Shown: piece by piece, positions 37,634-46,889 of the stretch
Layout of the letters: each line of letters opens with the position of its first letter
Numbering within the stretch: the first letter of the stretch is position 1
Assembly: GCF_014695975.1 (NCBI RefSeq)
Contig: NZ_JACJPI010000012.1
Span: 62,001-126,000, forward strand
DNA: 64,000 nt
Reading direction: 5' to 3'
Origin: Leptolyngbya sp. FACHB-321
GTDB lineage: Bacteria > Cyanobacteriota > Cyanobacteriia > Leptolyngbyales > Leptolyngbyaceae
Made by a program: the position numbers and the translations under genes
The notes under the pieces: model-generated
What the model saw: only the letters and a program-made list of their open reading frames with translations
Databases searched by the model: none
What the model was told of the DNA's origin: nothing

Positions 37634-37790
37634 GGCGATGAAGCCGTAGTTTAAAGAATGTTTGGAAATACGAAAATTTTCATCTCCTGTACCAGCCTCA
37701 ATTCAAGGTGTGGTAAAAAATCTAAATTGATAGGTACGAAGAAAGATAGCAGCCTAACTGTACTTAATAGAAGGAAATAGACTGGTAAAA

Positions 37791-38139
37791 TCATGAGTAA
37801 TCTGCTACAGATGAGCCAGGAAGGTAGCTAGAATCTAACGTGGCTGAGATGGTGTAAGGGCATGATCGCGGGAAGGTTTCAGAAGGGAGATCGGCTTTGG
37901 CGATCGCTTGTTCAACCGTATCTGCATAGCATTCTTCAAAGATTTCTTCCAGATGACAACCAGATTGCTTTTCAGACTTCGGCTTCACTTCGTCCCATCG
38001 TTTCGATTTCATTGATCAGATTTTCCCAGTCAATGTTGGCATAATCCTGCGCCTTCAACTGTGCGACTGTCGTTTCAATCCACTGCAAAAAGTCTGTCTC
38101 TTAGGGGTCCTTACGACTCGCTTTGATTTCTGTTGTCAT
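37791..38139 (-). pseudogene. DUF29 family gene remnant
   Basis: Reading from ATG at 38139, with an AGAGGAAA ribosome site just before it, gives MTTEIKASRKDP and an in-frame TAA. The frame then continues with ETDFLQWIETTVAQLKAQDY and IDWENLINEIETMGRSEAEV, the typical N-terminal half of DUF29 proteins, and ends at a TGA. In another frame, directly after, comes HLEEIFEECYADTVEQAIAK and ETFPRSCPYT, the typical DUF29 C-terminus, up to 37791. The central segment of the family (about 40 residues, from memory) is missing. So the gene has a stop codon, an internal deletion and a frame change. The two intact ends make the identity secure. Confidence 0.75.
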
Positions 38140-38189
38140 GCGGTTTCCTCTCAACATCTTAGTTGCGTGACAGAATGCTTGCTTACACT

Positions 38190-39584
38190 TTAAAACTCCA
38201 CATCTAGCGGCGCGCGCGGGAAGGGAATTACGTCACGGATATTGCCCATGCCTGTCATAAACTGAACCAGACGCTCGAAGCCTAGACCAAAACCTGCATG
38301 AGGCACTGTGCCATAGCGACGGAGATCCAGATACCACCAGTATTCTGCTAGATCAAGCCTCTGTGCCTGAATGCGGCGTTCCAAGACATCCAGGCGTTCT
38401 TCACGCTGGGAGCCGCCGATAATTTCACCGATTTTGGGTGCAAGGATATCCATTGCCCGGACGGTATTCTCGTCGTCATTGAGCCGCATATAGAAGGCTT
38501 TGATTTTGGCGGGATAGTCAGTGACGATCGTCGGTTTTTTGAAATGCTCTTCTGCGAGATAGCGTTCGTGTTCCGATTGCAAATCTAGACCCCATTCAAC
38601 GGGATACTCAAACGTTTTGCTGGACTTTTCGAGCAGCGCGATCGCCTCTGTATAAGTCACTCGCGCAAATTCATTGTTAATAATATTGTCGGCAGTTTCC
38701 AGCACCGATTGATCAATGCGCTGGTTGAAGAATTCCATGTCTTCCGGGCAGCTTTCTAGCACAAATTTGAAGATGTACTTCAGAAAAGCTTCTGCTAGAT
38801 CCATATCGCCTTCGAGGTCACAAAACGCCATCTCCGGCTCAACCATCCAGAATTCTGCCAAGTGGCGTGAGGTGTTGGAGTTCTCGGCGCGAAACGTGGG
38901 ACCAAAGGTGTAAACGTTGCTAAACGCCATTGCCATAATTTCGGCTTCTAGCTGACCGCTGACAGTGAGGTAAGTATGTTTGCCGAAAAAGTCTTTGCTA
39001 AAGTCGGCTTTCTGGTCGGCTGTGACAGGCACTTTGTTGAGGTCGAAGCCCGTCACAGTAAACATTTCGCCCGCCCCTTCGCAGTCGCTGGCGCTAATGA
39101 TCGGCGTATGCACCCACAAAAATCCACGCTCTTGAAAGAACTGGTGAATAGCAGTTGAAGCCGCATTACGGACGCGAAACACGGCGCTGAGGGTGTTGGT
39201 ACGCGATCGCAAATGCCCAATCTCCCGCAAAAATTCAAACGAATGCCGCTTTTTCTGCAAGGGATAGGTTTCTGGATCAGCTTCCCCATAAACGACGATG
39301 GACTCTGCCTTCAATTCAATCCGCTGCCCCTTTGCAGGTGATTCGACTAACGTGCCAGCAATTTCGATCGATGCACCCGTACTAACTCGCTTGATTGTCT
39401 CGGCATAGCCTGGAACATCCTGATTGACTACAACCTGAAGCCCTGCCATGGAGGAACCGTCGTTGACTTCCACAAAGCTGAATTCTTTTTGCTCACGCTT
39501 CGTCCGCACCCATCCCTTGATTGTGACGGTTTCGGCAGGTTGCCCGTGGCGGAGGAGGTCTACAATGCGTCGAGTCATGGTCAT
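38190..39584 (-). CDS. asnS: Asparaginyl-tRNA synthetase
   Basis: Class IIb synthetase of about 464 residues that charges tRNA-Asn with asparagine. The N-terminal OB-fold has [21 protein letters not shown]. The catalytic core shows motif 2 in [25 protein letters not shown] and motif 3 near [15 protein letters not shown], followed by [12 protein letters not shown], typical of AsnRS/AspRS. The frame begins at 39623, but ATG 39584 (or 39578) fits the family start [11 protein letters not shown]. It is downstream on the minus strand of a spacer leading to the HIT-like gene and upstream of the DUF29 remnant. Confidence 0.95.
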   Translation of the reverse strand: MTMTRRIVDLLRHGQPAETVTIKGWVRTKREQKEFSFVEVNDGSSMAGLQVVVNQDVPGYAETIKRVSTGASIEIAGTLVESPAKGQRIELKAESIVVYGEADPETYPLQKKRHSFEFLREIGHLRSRTNTLSAVFRVRNAASTAIHQFFQERGFLWVHTPIISASDCEGAGEMFTVTGFDLNKVPVTADQKADFSKDFFGKHTYLTVSGQLEAEIMAMAFSNVYTFGPTFRAENSNTSRHLAEFWMVEPEMAFCDLEGDMDLAEAFLKYIFKFVLESCPEDMEFFNQRIDQSVLETADNIINNEFARVTYTEAIALLEKSSKTFEYPVEWGLDLQSEHERYLAEEHFKKPTIVTDYPAKIKAFYMRLNDDENTVRAMDILAPKIGEIIGGSQREERLDVLERRIQAQRLDLAEYWWYLDLRRYGTVPHAGFGLGFERLVQFMTGMGNIRDVIPFPRAPLDVEF

Positions 39585-39726
39585 AAAAAAGGGAGTAGGG
39601 AGTGGGAGGCAATAGCGCTGCATTTGAGTGTAGCAAAGTGCTTCACAAAGGTTAGATCCTTTTAAACCAGACGTATCGCTGTCTGATCGCCTTTTGCAGA
39701 AAGTTTGTATCGGTCGAAAGCCAACT

Positions 39727-40173
39727 ATGCCTACATTGATTCATCGTCGCGTCGAGGCGGCACGAGCAGGAACCAACCCAGCGGTCATCTGTTGCGTGCC
39801 GTCAGGTTGGTTAGTTTTAGGAGATGTACAATTTCTGCGCGGTTACTCATTGCTGCTACCTGATCCAGTTGTCCCAGATTTGAATGCACTGGATGAGTCG
39901 GGGCGATCGCAATTCCTGCACGATATGGCAGTTTTGGGCGATGCACTACTGGAGGTCACTAATGCCTATCGTATCAACTACCAAATTTTGGGCAATTTGG
40001 AGCCAGCCCTCCATGCTCATGTGTTTCCCAGGTATTTGATGGAGCCTGAGCAGTACCGCACCTCGCTGCCCCAGTCGTATGAGCCAGAGTATCGACAGTC
40101 CATCCCGTTCGATGAGGAGCGCGATCGTCCATTGATGAAGGCCATTAGGAAAGCAGTTCAGCGTCGTTTGTGA
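39727..40173 (+). CDS. HIT-like nucleotide-binding protein
   Basis: Protein of 148 residues with a HIT-type fold, distant from the classical set. [21 protein letters not shown] contains the HxH pair and matches the histidine motif region in shortened form, lacking the third His of HxHxH. The upstream part [20 protein letters not shown] resembles the HIT beta-strand pair that faces the nucleotide. HIT proteins hydrolyse or transfer nucleoside monophosphates. The missing third His may mean altered activity. The frame begins at 39694, and ATG 39727 fits the conserved start. It diverges from asnS. Confidence 0.78.
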   Translation: MPTLIHRRVEAARAGTNPAVICCVPSGWLVLGDVQFLRGYSLLLPDPVVPDLNALDESGRSQFLHDMAVLGDALLEVTNAYRINYQILGNLEPALHAHVFPRYLMEPEQYRTSLPQSYEPEYRQSIPFDEERDRPLMKAIRKAVQRRL

Positions 40174-40244
40174 TACGAGCAGCAGCACCTAGCCTGCAAG
40201 CTACAGTGTGATACTCTACATGTGAAAATTTCAGCAACCGCACG

Positions 40245-40769
40245 ATGCGTCGGATCATTCTTTTCATTGCTGCAAGCCTAGATGGCTATATCGCCCGCCC
40301 CTCTGGCGAAGTCGATTGGCTATTCACAGACCAAGACTACGGCTACACAGAGTTTCTGGCTAGCGTTGACACCGTCCTTATGGGGCGAAAAACTTACGAG
40401 CAAGTGTTAACGTTTGGCGAGTTTCCTTATCAAGAGAAGCAGAGCTATGTTTTCTCGCACAATCCTGGCTTTGATGCGTCGCCTTACGCTGAAACAGTCC
40501 GTACAGACATCAAAGCCTTTGTGGAGACACTCTGCCAAAGCAATGGCAAAGACATCTGGCTACTTGGTGGAGCCGCACTAATCTACCCGTTCCTAAAGCA
40601 TGAGCTATTAGACGAACTCATTCTTTCTGTCCATCCCATCTTGCTCGGTAGCGGTATACCGTTATTTAGCGAAACAGACCTGACAACGCCTCTTCAATGC
40701 CTTGCCAGCCACTGCTACGATTCAGGGCTAGTGCAAATGAAGTATCAATTGCTTAAGCGAGGAGGCTAA
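40245..40769 (+). CDS. Dihydrofolate reductase family protein (RibD C-terminal-like)
   Basis: Oxidoreductase of 174 residues with the DHFR/RibD-C fold. It starts MRRIILFIAASLDGYIARPS, which is typical of the YyaP-like group, followed by VDWLF, VLMGRKTYEQVL and the NADPH-binding DIWLLGGAALIYPFL. ELILSVHPILLGSGIPLF closes the domain. The group is not known to supply folate and is often of unknown function. It lies 71 bases after the HIT-like gene on the same strand. Confidence 0.88.
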   Translation: MRRIILFIAASLDGYIARPSGEVDWLFTDQDYGYTEFLASVDTVLMGRKTYEQVLTFGEFPYQEKQSYVFSHNPGFDASPYAETVRTDIKAFVETLCQSNGKDIWLLGGAALIYPFLKHELLDELILSVHPILLGSGIPLFSETDLTTPLQCLASHCYDSGLVQMKYQLLKRGG

Positions 40770-40858
40770 AAGAACACTCGCGCCTTACTGGAGAAGCGCA
40801 ACAGTATGACGTCTGAACCTCAAAGTTGAATTTCAAAATGGCTGTGATCGTTCAGGCT

Positions 40859-41101
40859 CTAACGATAATCCAGTTCCGTCTGGGTCTTTTCAAAGTTAGA
40901 CGGGTCATACAGATAACGGACAATCTCCTCTTCCAGACGGTGAATCAAATATGGCTCCAGGCTGCTGGAATGTCTGAGCGAAGCCAAGTAGCCATCCACG
41001 TAAAGGCGTAGGTCGTCAAAGCGATAACCCCGATTCCAGAGATCGACTAAGGCATCGCTAAGTTTCTGGTAGTAGCGGATGGTGGGGGTGTCCTGCAACA
41101 T
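40859..41101 (-). CDS. DUF6761 family small protein
   Basis: Protein of 80 residues that I recall as DUF6761, a short soluble family conserved across cyanobacteria. The sequence is recognisable by TIRYYQKLSDALVDLWNRGY, the LYVDGYLASLRHS block and IHRLEEEIVRYLYDPSNFE. It is rich in aromatic and charged residues and has no membrane segment or signal. Function is unknown. It converges on the DHFR-like gene and diverges from the response regulator at 41456. Confidence 0.85.
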   Translation of the reverse strand: MLQDTPTIRYYQKLSDALVDLWNRGYRFDDLRLYVDGYLASLRHSSSLEPYLIHRLEEEIVRYLYDPSNFEKTQTELDYR

Positions 41102-41455
41102 AATTCGCGTTAAGGTGACTAAGTTAACAGCTCGGACTCAAGAGGGCAGTGATCCACCAGGAGGTTAAAAATGGGTGCTAACGCAAAACCATGGACCCCG
41201 AACCACTCGCCTTAAATAAAACTGCTATCTATACTCATTTTAACTTTAATGAATAAAGTTCTTGCTCCTTCCTGAGACTGTAACGTATAAAACTTTTTTG
41301 GTTGTCTGTAATTTGCCCGACACGCCGGGCAGCAATTTCGTAGAGCCTCCCCATATTCTCTAGAACGTTGAATGGATAGGGGTAGCGCCGATTACAAACC
41401 TGGAGTGAAGGCTCTGATAGGTTTATACTCACAACCTTTGAGGAATGTAGCCTCC

Positions 41456-42238
41456 GTGGGAGCTTTTTGTATTCAAATTGTCGAGGCAAATCCGCATCTG
41501 CGCTCGCTACTGGGGTGGCATTTGCAGCAGGCTGGTTATTGGGTACATCAATCGGCTGACCTCCACCAGGCAAGAGATACATTTCAGCATCGTCAACCCA
41601 CACTGGTTATTTTGGACTCAGAGCTGCCTGACGGCAGTGGCATTGAGTTTTGCCGCTGGCTTCAGCAACAGCACCAGTCACTCATTCTGATGCTGTCTGC
41701 TCGGAGTACAGAAACTGACATTGTTGAGGGTTTACGAGCCGGAGCTGACGATTATCTAACCAAGCCCTTTGGGATGCAGGAATTTCTTGCCAGAGTCGAT
41801 GCCTTGACCCGACGCAGCAAAGCACCTGCTCCGCCAGCCTCGCTGGACTACGGTGACCTCAAGATTGACCTGGTACATCGCCGCGTGCGGTTTAAGGGTG
41901 ATCTGGTCGAACTGACGCCGCAGGAGTTTAGCTTGCTCTATGTGCTAGCTCAAGTCGGTGGCATGCCTCTTACTCGACTAGAATTACTGCGACGAGCTTG
42001 GCCCGATGCGATCGATAATCCCCGCACCGTTGATACCCATATCCTGTCGCTCCGCAAAAAAATCGAAACGGATCCCCGTCAGCCCAACTTGATTCAAACT
42101 GTTCGCAATGTGGGGTATCGGTTTAATCTAGAGTCTCTGATAGCAGCGACCCCTCAGCCCGTTGATTATCCACCTCATCGAAAAGCCGTGGCGCGAGCGT
42201 CGGTTCGCACAATGGTAAGCGAACGCGGGAGGAGTTAG
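41456..42238 (+). CDS. OmpR/PhoB-family response regulator
   Basis: DNA-binding response regulator. The receiver (about 5-118) has phospho-acceptor Asp54 in VILDSELPDG, the SAR switch region and Lys103 in LTKPFG. The acidic pair normally before it is reduced to one Glu (IVEANPHL). The C-terminal winged helix has ELTPQEFSLLYVLAQ, RELLRRAW-like ELLRRAWPDA, TVDTHILSLRKKIE and VRNVGYRF. An ATG at 41372 is also in frame. I prefer GTG 41456 because the conserved part begins at once and AGGA lies upstream. No kinase is adjacent. The overall pattern is a conserved cyanobacterial regulator of unknown target. Confidence 0.9.
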   Translation: MGAFCIQIVEANPHLRSLLGWHLQQAGYWVHQSADLHQARDTFQHRQPTLVILDSELPDGSGIEFCRWLQQQHQSLILMLSARSTETDIVEGLRAGADDYLTKPFGMQEFLARVDALTRRSKAPAPPASLDYGDLKIDLVHRRVRFKGDLVELTPQEFSLLYVLAQVGGMPLTRLELLRRAWPDAIDNPRTVDTHILSLRKKIETDPRQPNLIQTVRNVGYRFNLESLIAATPQPVDYPPHRKAVARASVRTMVSERGRS

Positions 42239-42273
42239 GGAAAAGGATGAAGGATGAGTTTTGAGTTTACTCG

Positions 42274-42292
42274 AGTGCTGATCGCACTTTTA
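42274..42292 (+). terminator. Short hairpin between convergent genes
   Basis: AGTGC at 42274-42278 pairs with GCACT at 42284-42288, followed by TTTT. It is a weak candidate terminator of the response regulator. Confidence 0.3.
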
Positions 42293-42304
42293 GCCTTTCA
42301 GCCA

Positions 42305-43414
42305 TTAACTTAGAACTAGATTGTCTCGATGGACAACAGTTTCGGCACCGGGGTAGCCAAGGATGGTAGCGATCGCGTCCGATTGCTGCCCTTTGATTTG
42401 CTGGAGTTCCGTGCTGTGGTAGTTAACGATACCTCTGGCAATTTCTAGCCCGGAGCGATCGCGCAGTAACACGGCTTCCTGGCTTTGGAACTCGCCTTCT
42501 ACTCGCACGATCCCGGTAGCAAGGAGCGATCGTCCGGCGTTACGAATCGCCTTGACAGCACCATCGTCCAGGTAGAGCGTGCCTGTAGGAATTAACCCAT
42601 GAGCGATCCAACGTTTGCGAGCGCTGGCAGGACGAGGTTGAGGTTCAAACTGGGTGCCGATCGCCTCACCTTGCAAGATCTTTTCTAGGTTTCTGGGGTG
42701 TCGACCGTCAGTAATTACTGTACGCACCCCGGCACCAACTGCGATTTGGGCAGCGGCAATTTTTGTCGTCATGCCGCCAGTGCCCCACCGAGAGCCTCGA
42801 TCTCCTACTTTGACCTGTAGCTCCTTCAGTTGTTCGATCCGGCTAATACGGCTGATCGGCTGTGCGTTAGGATCGCTGCGTGGGTCGGCTGAGTAAAGGC
42901 GATCGACATCCGTGAGTAAAAAGAGCCAGTCTGCCCGTACTAGATTAGCAACCAGTGCCGAAAGTGTATCGTTGTCGCCAAACTTCAGTTCATCCACAGC
43001 AACCGTATCGTTTTCATTAACAATGGGGATCACGCCAAGCTGAAGCAACTGCTGAAAGGTTCGCTCGACGTTGAGATAGCTATTGCGTTGCACAAGATCG
43101 CTGCGAGTCAGTAGCACCTGCGCGATCGGCTGCTGTAAAGAGGTAAAAAAATCGTCGTAGATGCGGATGAGCCGCCCCTGACCAACGGCTGCTACTGCTT
43201 GCTTGAGAGCGATTGTACGTGGACGTTCAGTCATCCCCAGCCTCGCGCAGCCCACTCCTACGGCACCAGAGGACACTAGAACGATCCGGTAGCCTCGCTG
43301 TCTAAGACTACTTAACACTTCCACAAGAGTAGCGATCGTTGCCAGTGCCAAAAGCCCGTTGGCTGGCTGAGTCAGGCTCGACGTACCAATTTTAACAACC
43401 AGGGTTTGGGGCAT
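42305..43414 (-). CDS. proB: Glutamate 5-kinase
   Basis: First enzyme of proline synthesis, phosphorylating glutamate. It has an amino-acid kinase domain and a C-terminal PUA domain, about 369 residues from ATG 43414. [11 protein letters not shown] opens the kinase fold. [21 protein letters not shown]-like [21 protein letters not shown] and [12 protein letters not shown] are the catalytic landmarks. The PUA part begins near [22 protein letters not shown]. The frame begins at 43456, but the later ATG starts exactly at the conserved kinase. It lies next to yqeG and mltG on the same strand, a housekeeping run. Confidence 0.94.
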   Translation of the reverse strand: MPQTLVVKIGTSSLTQPANGLLALATIATLVEVLSSLRQRGYRIVLVSSGAVGVGCARLGMTERPRTIALKQAVAAVGQGRLIRIYDDFFTSLQQPIAQVLLTRSDLVQRNSYLNVERTFQQLLQLGVIPIVNENDTVAVDELKFGDNDTLSALVANLVRADWLFLLTDVDRLYSADPRSDPNAQPISRISRIEQLKELQVKVGDRGSRWGTGGMTTKIAAAQIAVGAGVRTVITDGRHPRNLEKILQGEAIGTQFEPQPRPASARKRWIAHGLIPTGTLYLDDGAVKAIRNAGRSLLATGIVRVEGEFQSQEAVLLRDRSGLEIARGIVNYHSTELQQIKGQQSDAIATILGYPGAETVVHRDNLVLS

Positions 43415-43744
43415 TGCTTCGAGTTGCGATCGCGTTAGAGTTTTTAGTCTAAGCAATCATCGCTTTAAAATGGCAAAGCGCCAGAATCCTTATGAGGTGG
43501 ATCTAGCGCCTGCCAAATATTCACAGTCATTCATCGTTAGAGTCTTTATCTAAGCCGACTCCAGTACTATACTCATCAATTTAGCAGCCGTTTCTGTTGA
43601 TCCCTGATTGCTTTAAGTTTTTCTTAAACATTGGCTTTACTACAACTGACTCAGTGTTTTGTGTCTTTTCAGTGCCTCTGTAGCTACAGTTTTAACTGCT
43701 AAGCAGAACAGTGTATCAGACGGTTAGCCGTTCCCCTCTAGCAG

Positions 43745-44275
43745 TTACTTATCTGGCATATCTGGCAAGAAGGAGGCACCTAGCGCTTGCGAAAGCCGAA
43801 CTTCGAGCGCATGAAGGGGCGATCGTTTGGCTGCTTCGTTAGGATTGACCATCGCCTCGACCAAAATGGTGAACAAACCAAGACGGTTGCCTGCCAAGAC
43901 ATCAGTAAAGAGACGATCGCCTACCATTGCCACTTGCTCTATCGGTAGCCCCATTGCCTCTACAGCACGTCTCAGCTTACGACGAGACGGCTTGGCAGCA
44001 CCAGTGATATAAGGTAAATCTAAGGTTTTAGCAATCCGTTGAATGCGGTTCTCGCTAATGTTATTGCTTACAAGCCACAAGGTTGCTACCTGGCGGATTT
44101 CGTTTACCCAGGGTAGCAACTCTGCCGAAACCTCAGACATCCGAATGGGCACTAGAGTTTCGTCTACGTCAAGGACTAACCCCTTAAGCTGATGCTGTTG
44201 CAGCATTGCGGGTGTCAGTTTCAGGATCGGTCCGTGCAGGATGAGATCAGGTTGAAGAAGTTTGCCCCAGGACAT
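43745..44275 (-). CDS. yqeG: YqeG family HAD-type phosphatase
   Basis: Phosphatase of 176 residues in the HAD IIIA subfamily. The catalytic motif is VLDVDETLVP (nucleophile Asp). LVSNN is motif 2, AKPSRRKL supplies the Lys and MVGDRLFTDVLAGNRLG is the metal-binding motif. Bacterial relatives have been proposed to act as phosphatidylglycerophosphate phosphatases, as in mitochondria (PTPMT/Gep4-like), but the substrate in cyanobacteria is an inference. It lies 132 bases downstream of mltG on the same strand. Confidence 0.92.
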   Translation of the reverse strand: MSWGKLLQPDLILHGPILKLTPAMLQQHQLKGLVLDVDETLVPIRMSEVSAELLPWVNEIRQVATLWLVSNNISENRIQRIAKTLDLPYITGAAKPSRRKLRRAVEAMGLPIEQVAMVGDRLFTDVLAGNRLGLFTILVEAMVNPNEAAKRSPLHALEVRLSQALGASFLPDMPDK

Positions 44276-44407
44276 AAGTAAAAGTAGGAATGATGGGTTC
44301 TAAAAGCGTGAACCAACACATTGCTAACAGTAAAAGCCTGTATCGTGTTGGTAGGCGGACAACCGTGTCCGGGTAGACTGCACTGCGAAAGGCGTCGATG
44401 GGTCCGC

Positions 44408-45499
44408 TTATTGAGCGTTGTTGGACTTGGTAGACTTGCGCTTGTCTTGAATAGTCGCTTGCGCTGCTTGATGCTCTGCCAGGGTGCGACTAAAAACATG
44501 GGTACCATCGTACCGCGCAACAAAGTAGAGAAAATCGGTGTCCTCTGGCTTCAAAGTCGCTTTAAGGCTGGCAAGACCAGGGCTAGCGATCGGCGTTGGC
44601 GGCAACCCTGTATTCAGGTAAGTATTATAGGCAGAAGGCGTACGTACCTGATCCAAAGTGAGCGGCTGGTCTGGTGTTTGCTGAATGCCTAGCCCGTACT
44701 CAACCGTTGGGTCAGCACCGAGAGGAATATTCTTCTTTAGACGGTTGACAAAGACACCGGCAATGCGGGGCCGTTCGTTAGCGATCACTGCTTCTTTCTC
44801 AACAATGCTAGCAAGCGTCACCCACTGGCTAAAGCTAAGGTCAGTTTGTTTTTGTCCTTGCTTGTAAAGGGGTAAGGCAACCTGCTCAAAGCGATCAAGC
44901 ATCTGCTTTAAAATGGCTTCGGGTTCTACTGGTAGCCCCGACACATCATACGTGTCAGGATACAAAAAACCTTCTAAAAGCGGTAATCCAGGTTCGCTCT
45001 TGCTAGGCAACCAGGTGTACTGAGCAGTGGGAAAGCGCTCTACAGCTGTAAGAAACGCTTGCGCTGAGAAAAAGCCTTCCTCCTCAAAATAAGCCGCCAT
45101 TTGCCGGAGCGACCAACCTTCTGGAATGGTGTAGCCCAGACGAACCACCTCACCGTCCCAAATTTTGGTTGCGACTGACTCTAATGGTTCCGTCGGCGAT
45201 AGCTGGTACACACCAGCTTTGAAGCCGCCGTCTGGTTCTTTAAACATGCGCCAGCGTGACCAAAGATCCCATGCGGTCGCTGAACGAATCACGCCAAGGG
45301 CCTGTAAATCTCTGCCAATTTCCTGGGCTGAGGTGCCTGGCGGAATGCGTAGTTTCACGGGTTTTGCTGTTGTTCCAGCAGCGACCGGGGGTGTATTGGC
45401 AGTTGTCCACCATAGCCAACCACGCCAGCCAACTGCACCAATCGCTGCTATTAACAGCAGAGCGATCGCACCCTTGATCATGCCTTGAATTGCTTTCAT
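44408..45499 (-). CDS. mltG: Endolytic murein transglycosylase MltG
   Basis: Membrane-anchored lytic transglycosylase of about 363 residues that cleaves nascent peptidoglycan strands. A single N-terminal helix (IALLLIAAIGAVGWRGWLWW) is followed by a LysM-like region (LRIPPGTSAQEIGRDLQALGV), then the YceG catalytic domain with ASIVEKEAVIANERPRIAGV (catalytic Glu) and LGADPTVEYGLG. The end shows TPIASPGLASLKATLKPEDT and YFVARYDGTHVFSRTLAEH. The frame has a TTG at 45517, and ATG 45499 is the better start. It lies upstream of yqeG. Confidence 0.94.
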   Translation of the reverse strand: MKAIQGMIKGAIALLLIAAIGAVGWRGWLWWTTANTPPVAAGTTAKPVKLRIPPGTSAQEIGRDLQALGVIRSATAWDLWSRWRMFKEPDGGFKAGVYQLSPTEPLESVATKIWDGEVVRLGYTIPEGWSLRQMAAYFEEEGFFSAQAFLTAVERFPTAQYTWLPSKSEPGLPLLEGFLYPDTYDVSGLPVEPEAILKQMLDRFEQVALPLYKQGQKQTDLSFSQWVTLASIVEKEAVIANERPRIAGVFVNRLKKNIPLGADPTVEYGLGIQQTPDQPLTLDQVRTPSAYNTYLNTGLPPTPIASPGLASLKATLKPEDTDFLYFVARYDGTHVFSRTLAEHQAAQATIQDKRKSTKSNNAQ

Positions 45500-45764
45500 G
45501 CTGTGTCGCTGGTTCAATCGATCGAGAATAAAGAGTTGCTAGTTGTTAGTAAGTAGCTTTCAGTAGCAGGGAGATTGCCAAGTATAGCTTTACCCTGTGG
45601 TAAGGGCAGGTTTTGCTAAAGTCTTGACATCCAGCCGTTAACTTTGGTGCCAAAACTGCCCCTACAGGTATTTGTTTGTTAGAAAGCTCCTCGCGATTTC
45701 AGTAGCAAGATACTCTAGGAACTAACAGCCAACAACTACAACATAATAAGCACCTTCAAACAAG

Positions 45765-46352
45765 CTAATCAAACTGATCAATCAACTGGTCTTCAATCAT
45801 TGGCAGCAGTGGCTCAATCTTCTCTAACTCTTCTGGTGTCAGTAGCTGAGGCTGATTATTCTCATCAACGCGCGCCAGAATGAAAAAGGGATCAAGCGGT
45901 GCGTAAATGCCAAATTCTTGCTCTTCGTAGTAGAAGCTTGCCAGAAATTGCAGTTCTTCTTCTTCACCATCAGCGTCAGATTCTAAGCCTGCGAGGTCAT
46001 CTTCCTCAGTCAGGTCGGGGAGCTCACCTTCTACCGTTAGGGTAACGGCAGTACGCTTAAGCACCAGGTTTTGCTCCTCTAGAACCACTTTGGCAACCGG
46101 AAAGAGAAGATTGATGTCTTCGTCATCTTCAACGGGAACCGCTTCTTCCTCGTCGCCATCTTCCTGCCAAGCAATGATTTCGACGGGTGAATCGACTGGT
46201 AAGAGCAGCACATACTCCTGCCCTTCTACTTCTAGCGAATGTTCAATGGTGCAGGTAATCGTCCGTGCGGCATCATCCGTCAGGGTTACGGTTTCTACTT
46301 CCATCTCGAGATCGTCTTCATCCATGCCGGACTCTCCACTAAAATCGATCAT
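45765..46352 (-). CDS. DUF3727 domain-containing protein
   Basis: Acidic soluble protein of 195 residues. The N-terminal half has TVTLTDDAARTITCTIEHSL and VLLLPVDSPVEIIAWQ. The acidic middle (DGEEEEL) precedes FLASFYYEEQEFGIYAPLDPFFILAR, which is the DUF3727 signature, and it ends in PMIEDQLIDQFD. The domain is known from cyanobacteria and plant chloroplasts, where the function is not established. It lies next to ruvX on the same strand, and the two are probably cotranscribed. Confidence 0.9.
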   Translation of the reverse strand: MIDFSGESGMDEDDLEMEVETVTLTDDAARTITCTIEHSLEVEGQEYVLLLPVDSPVEIIAWQEDGDEEEAVPVEDDEDINLLFPVAKVVLEEQNLVLKRTAVTLTVEGELPDLTEEDDLAGLESDADGEEEELQFLASFYYEEQEFGIYAPLDPFFILARVDENNQPQLLTPEELEKIEPLLPMIEDQLIDQFD

Positions 46353-46384
46353 TTTACAGGCGGTTTACACGTTTCTACCCATGA

Positions 46385-46876
46385 CTAGAAGGTGGTTGAA
46401 TCCAGCGCTTCAGAGTCAGCCGCGTCGGGTTTTGGAGACGTTTGAGTGTAAGTTGCCTTGAGGCGGCGCTCATCCAACCATTGTTGCAGAATGAGGGACG
46501 CAGCTTTGCGATCGATTAGCCCTTTATTGCGAGAAGGGGAGATTTTCTGTGCGTGAAGCAACTGTTCCGCCTGAAAAGAGGTCAGCCGCTCGTCTACATA
46601 TTCCAGCGGCAACTGTAGCGCGGTTGCCATTGCCTGGGCAAATTTTTGAATGTGGCGCGCTTGTGCGCCAATCGAGCCGCTCATAGTGTACGGCAAGCCT
46701 ACCACTAAGACCTGCACGTTACGTTCTGTAACAAGCTGTTGAAGCTGGCTTTGCACTTGCTGGAAGGATTGGCGATCGATCGTCATGAGTCCAGCCGCGA
46801 TCAACCCAGTGCGATCGCAGCCTGCCACACCAATCCGCTTTCGACCAACGTCTAACCCCAGTGCAGAGATTTGCAT
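46385..46876 (-). CDS. ruvX: Holliday junction resolvase-like RuvX/YqgF
   Basis: RNase H-fold nuclease of 163 residues that acts on Holliday junctions and in 16S rRNA 5' processing. The start ISALGLDVGRKRIGVAGCD has the first catalytic Asp. VLVVGLPYTMSGSIGAQA, YVDERLTSFQAEQLL (catalytic Glu region) and GLIDRKAASLILQQWL (last Asp) follow. The frame begins with GTG 46879, with ATG at 46876 the better choice. It overlaps nothing and lies 33 bases upstream of the DUF3727 gene. Confidence 0.93.
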   Translation of the reverse strand: MQISALGLDVGRKRIGVAGCDRTGLIAAGLMTIDRQSFQQVQSQLQQLVTERNVQVLVVGLPYTMSGSIGAQARHIQKFAQAMATALQLPLEYVDERLTSFQAEQLLHAQKISPSRNKGLIDRKAASLILQQWLDERRLKATYTQTSPKPDAADSEALDSTTF

Positions 46877-46889
46877 CACGTTCCACTGA

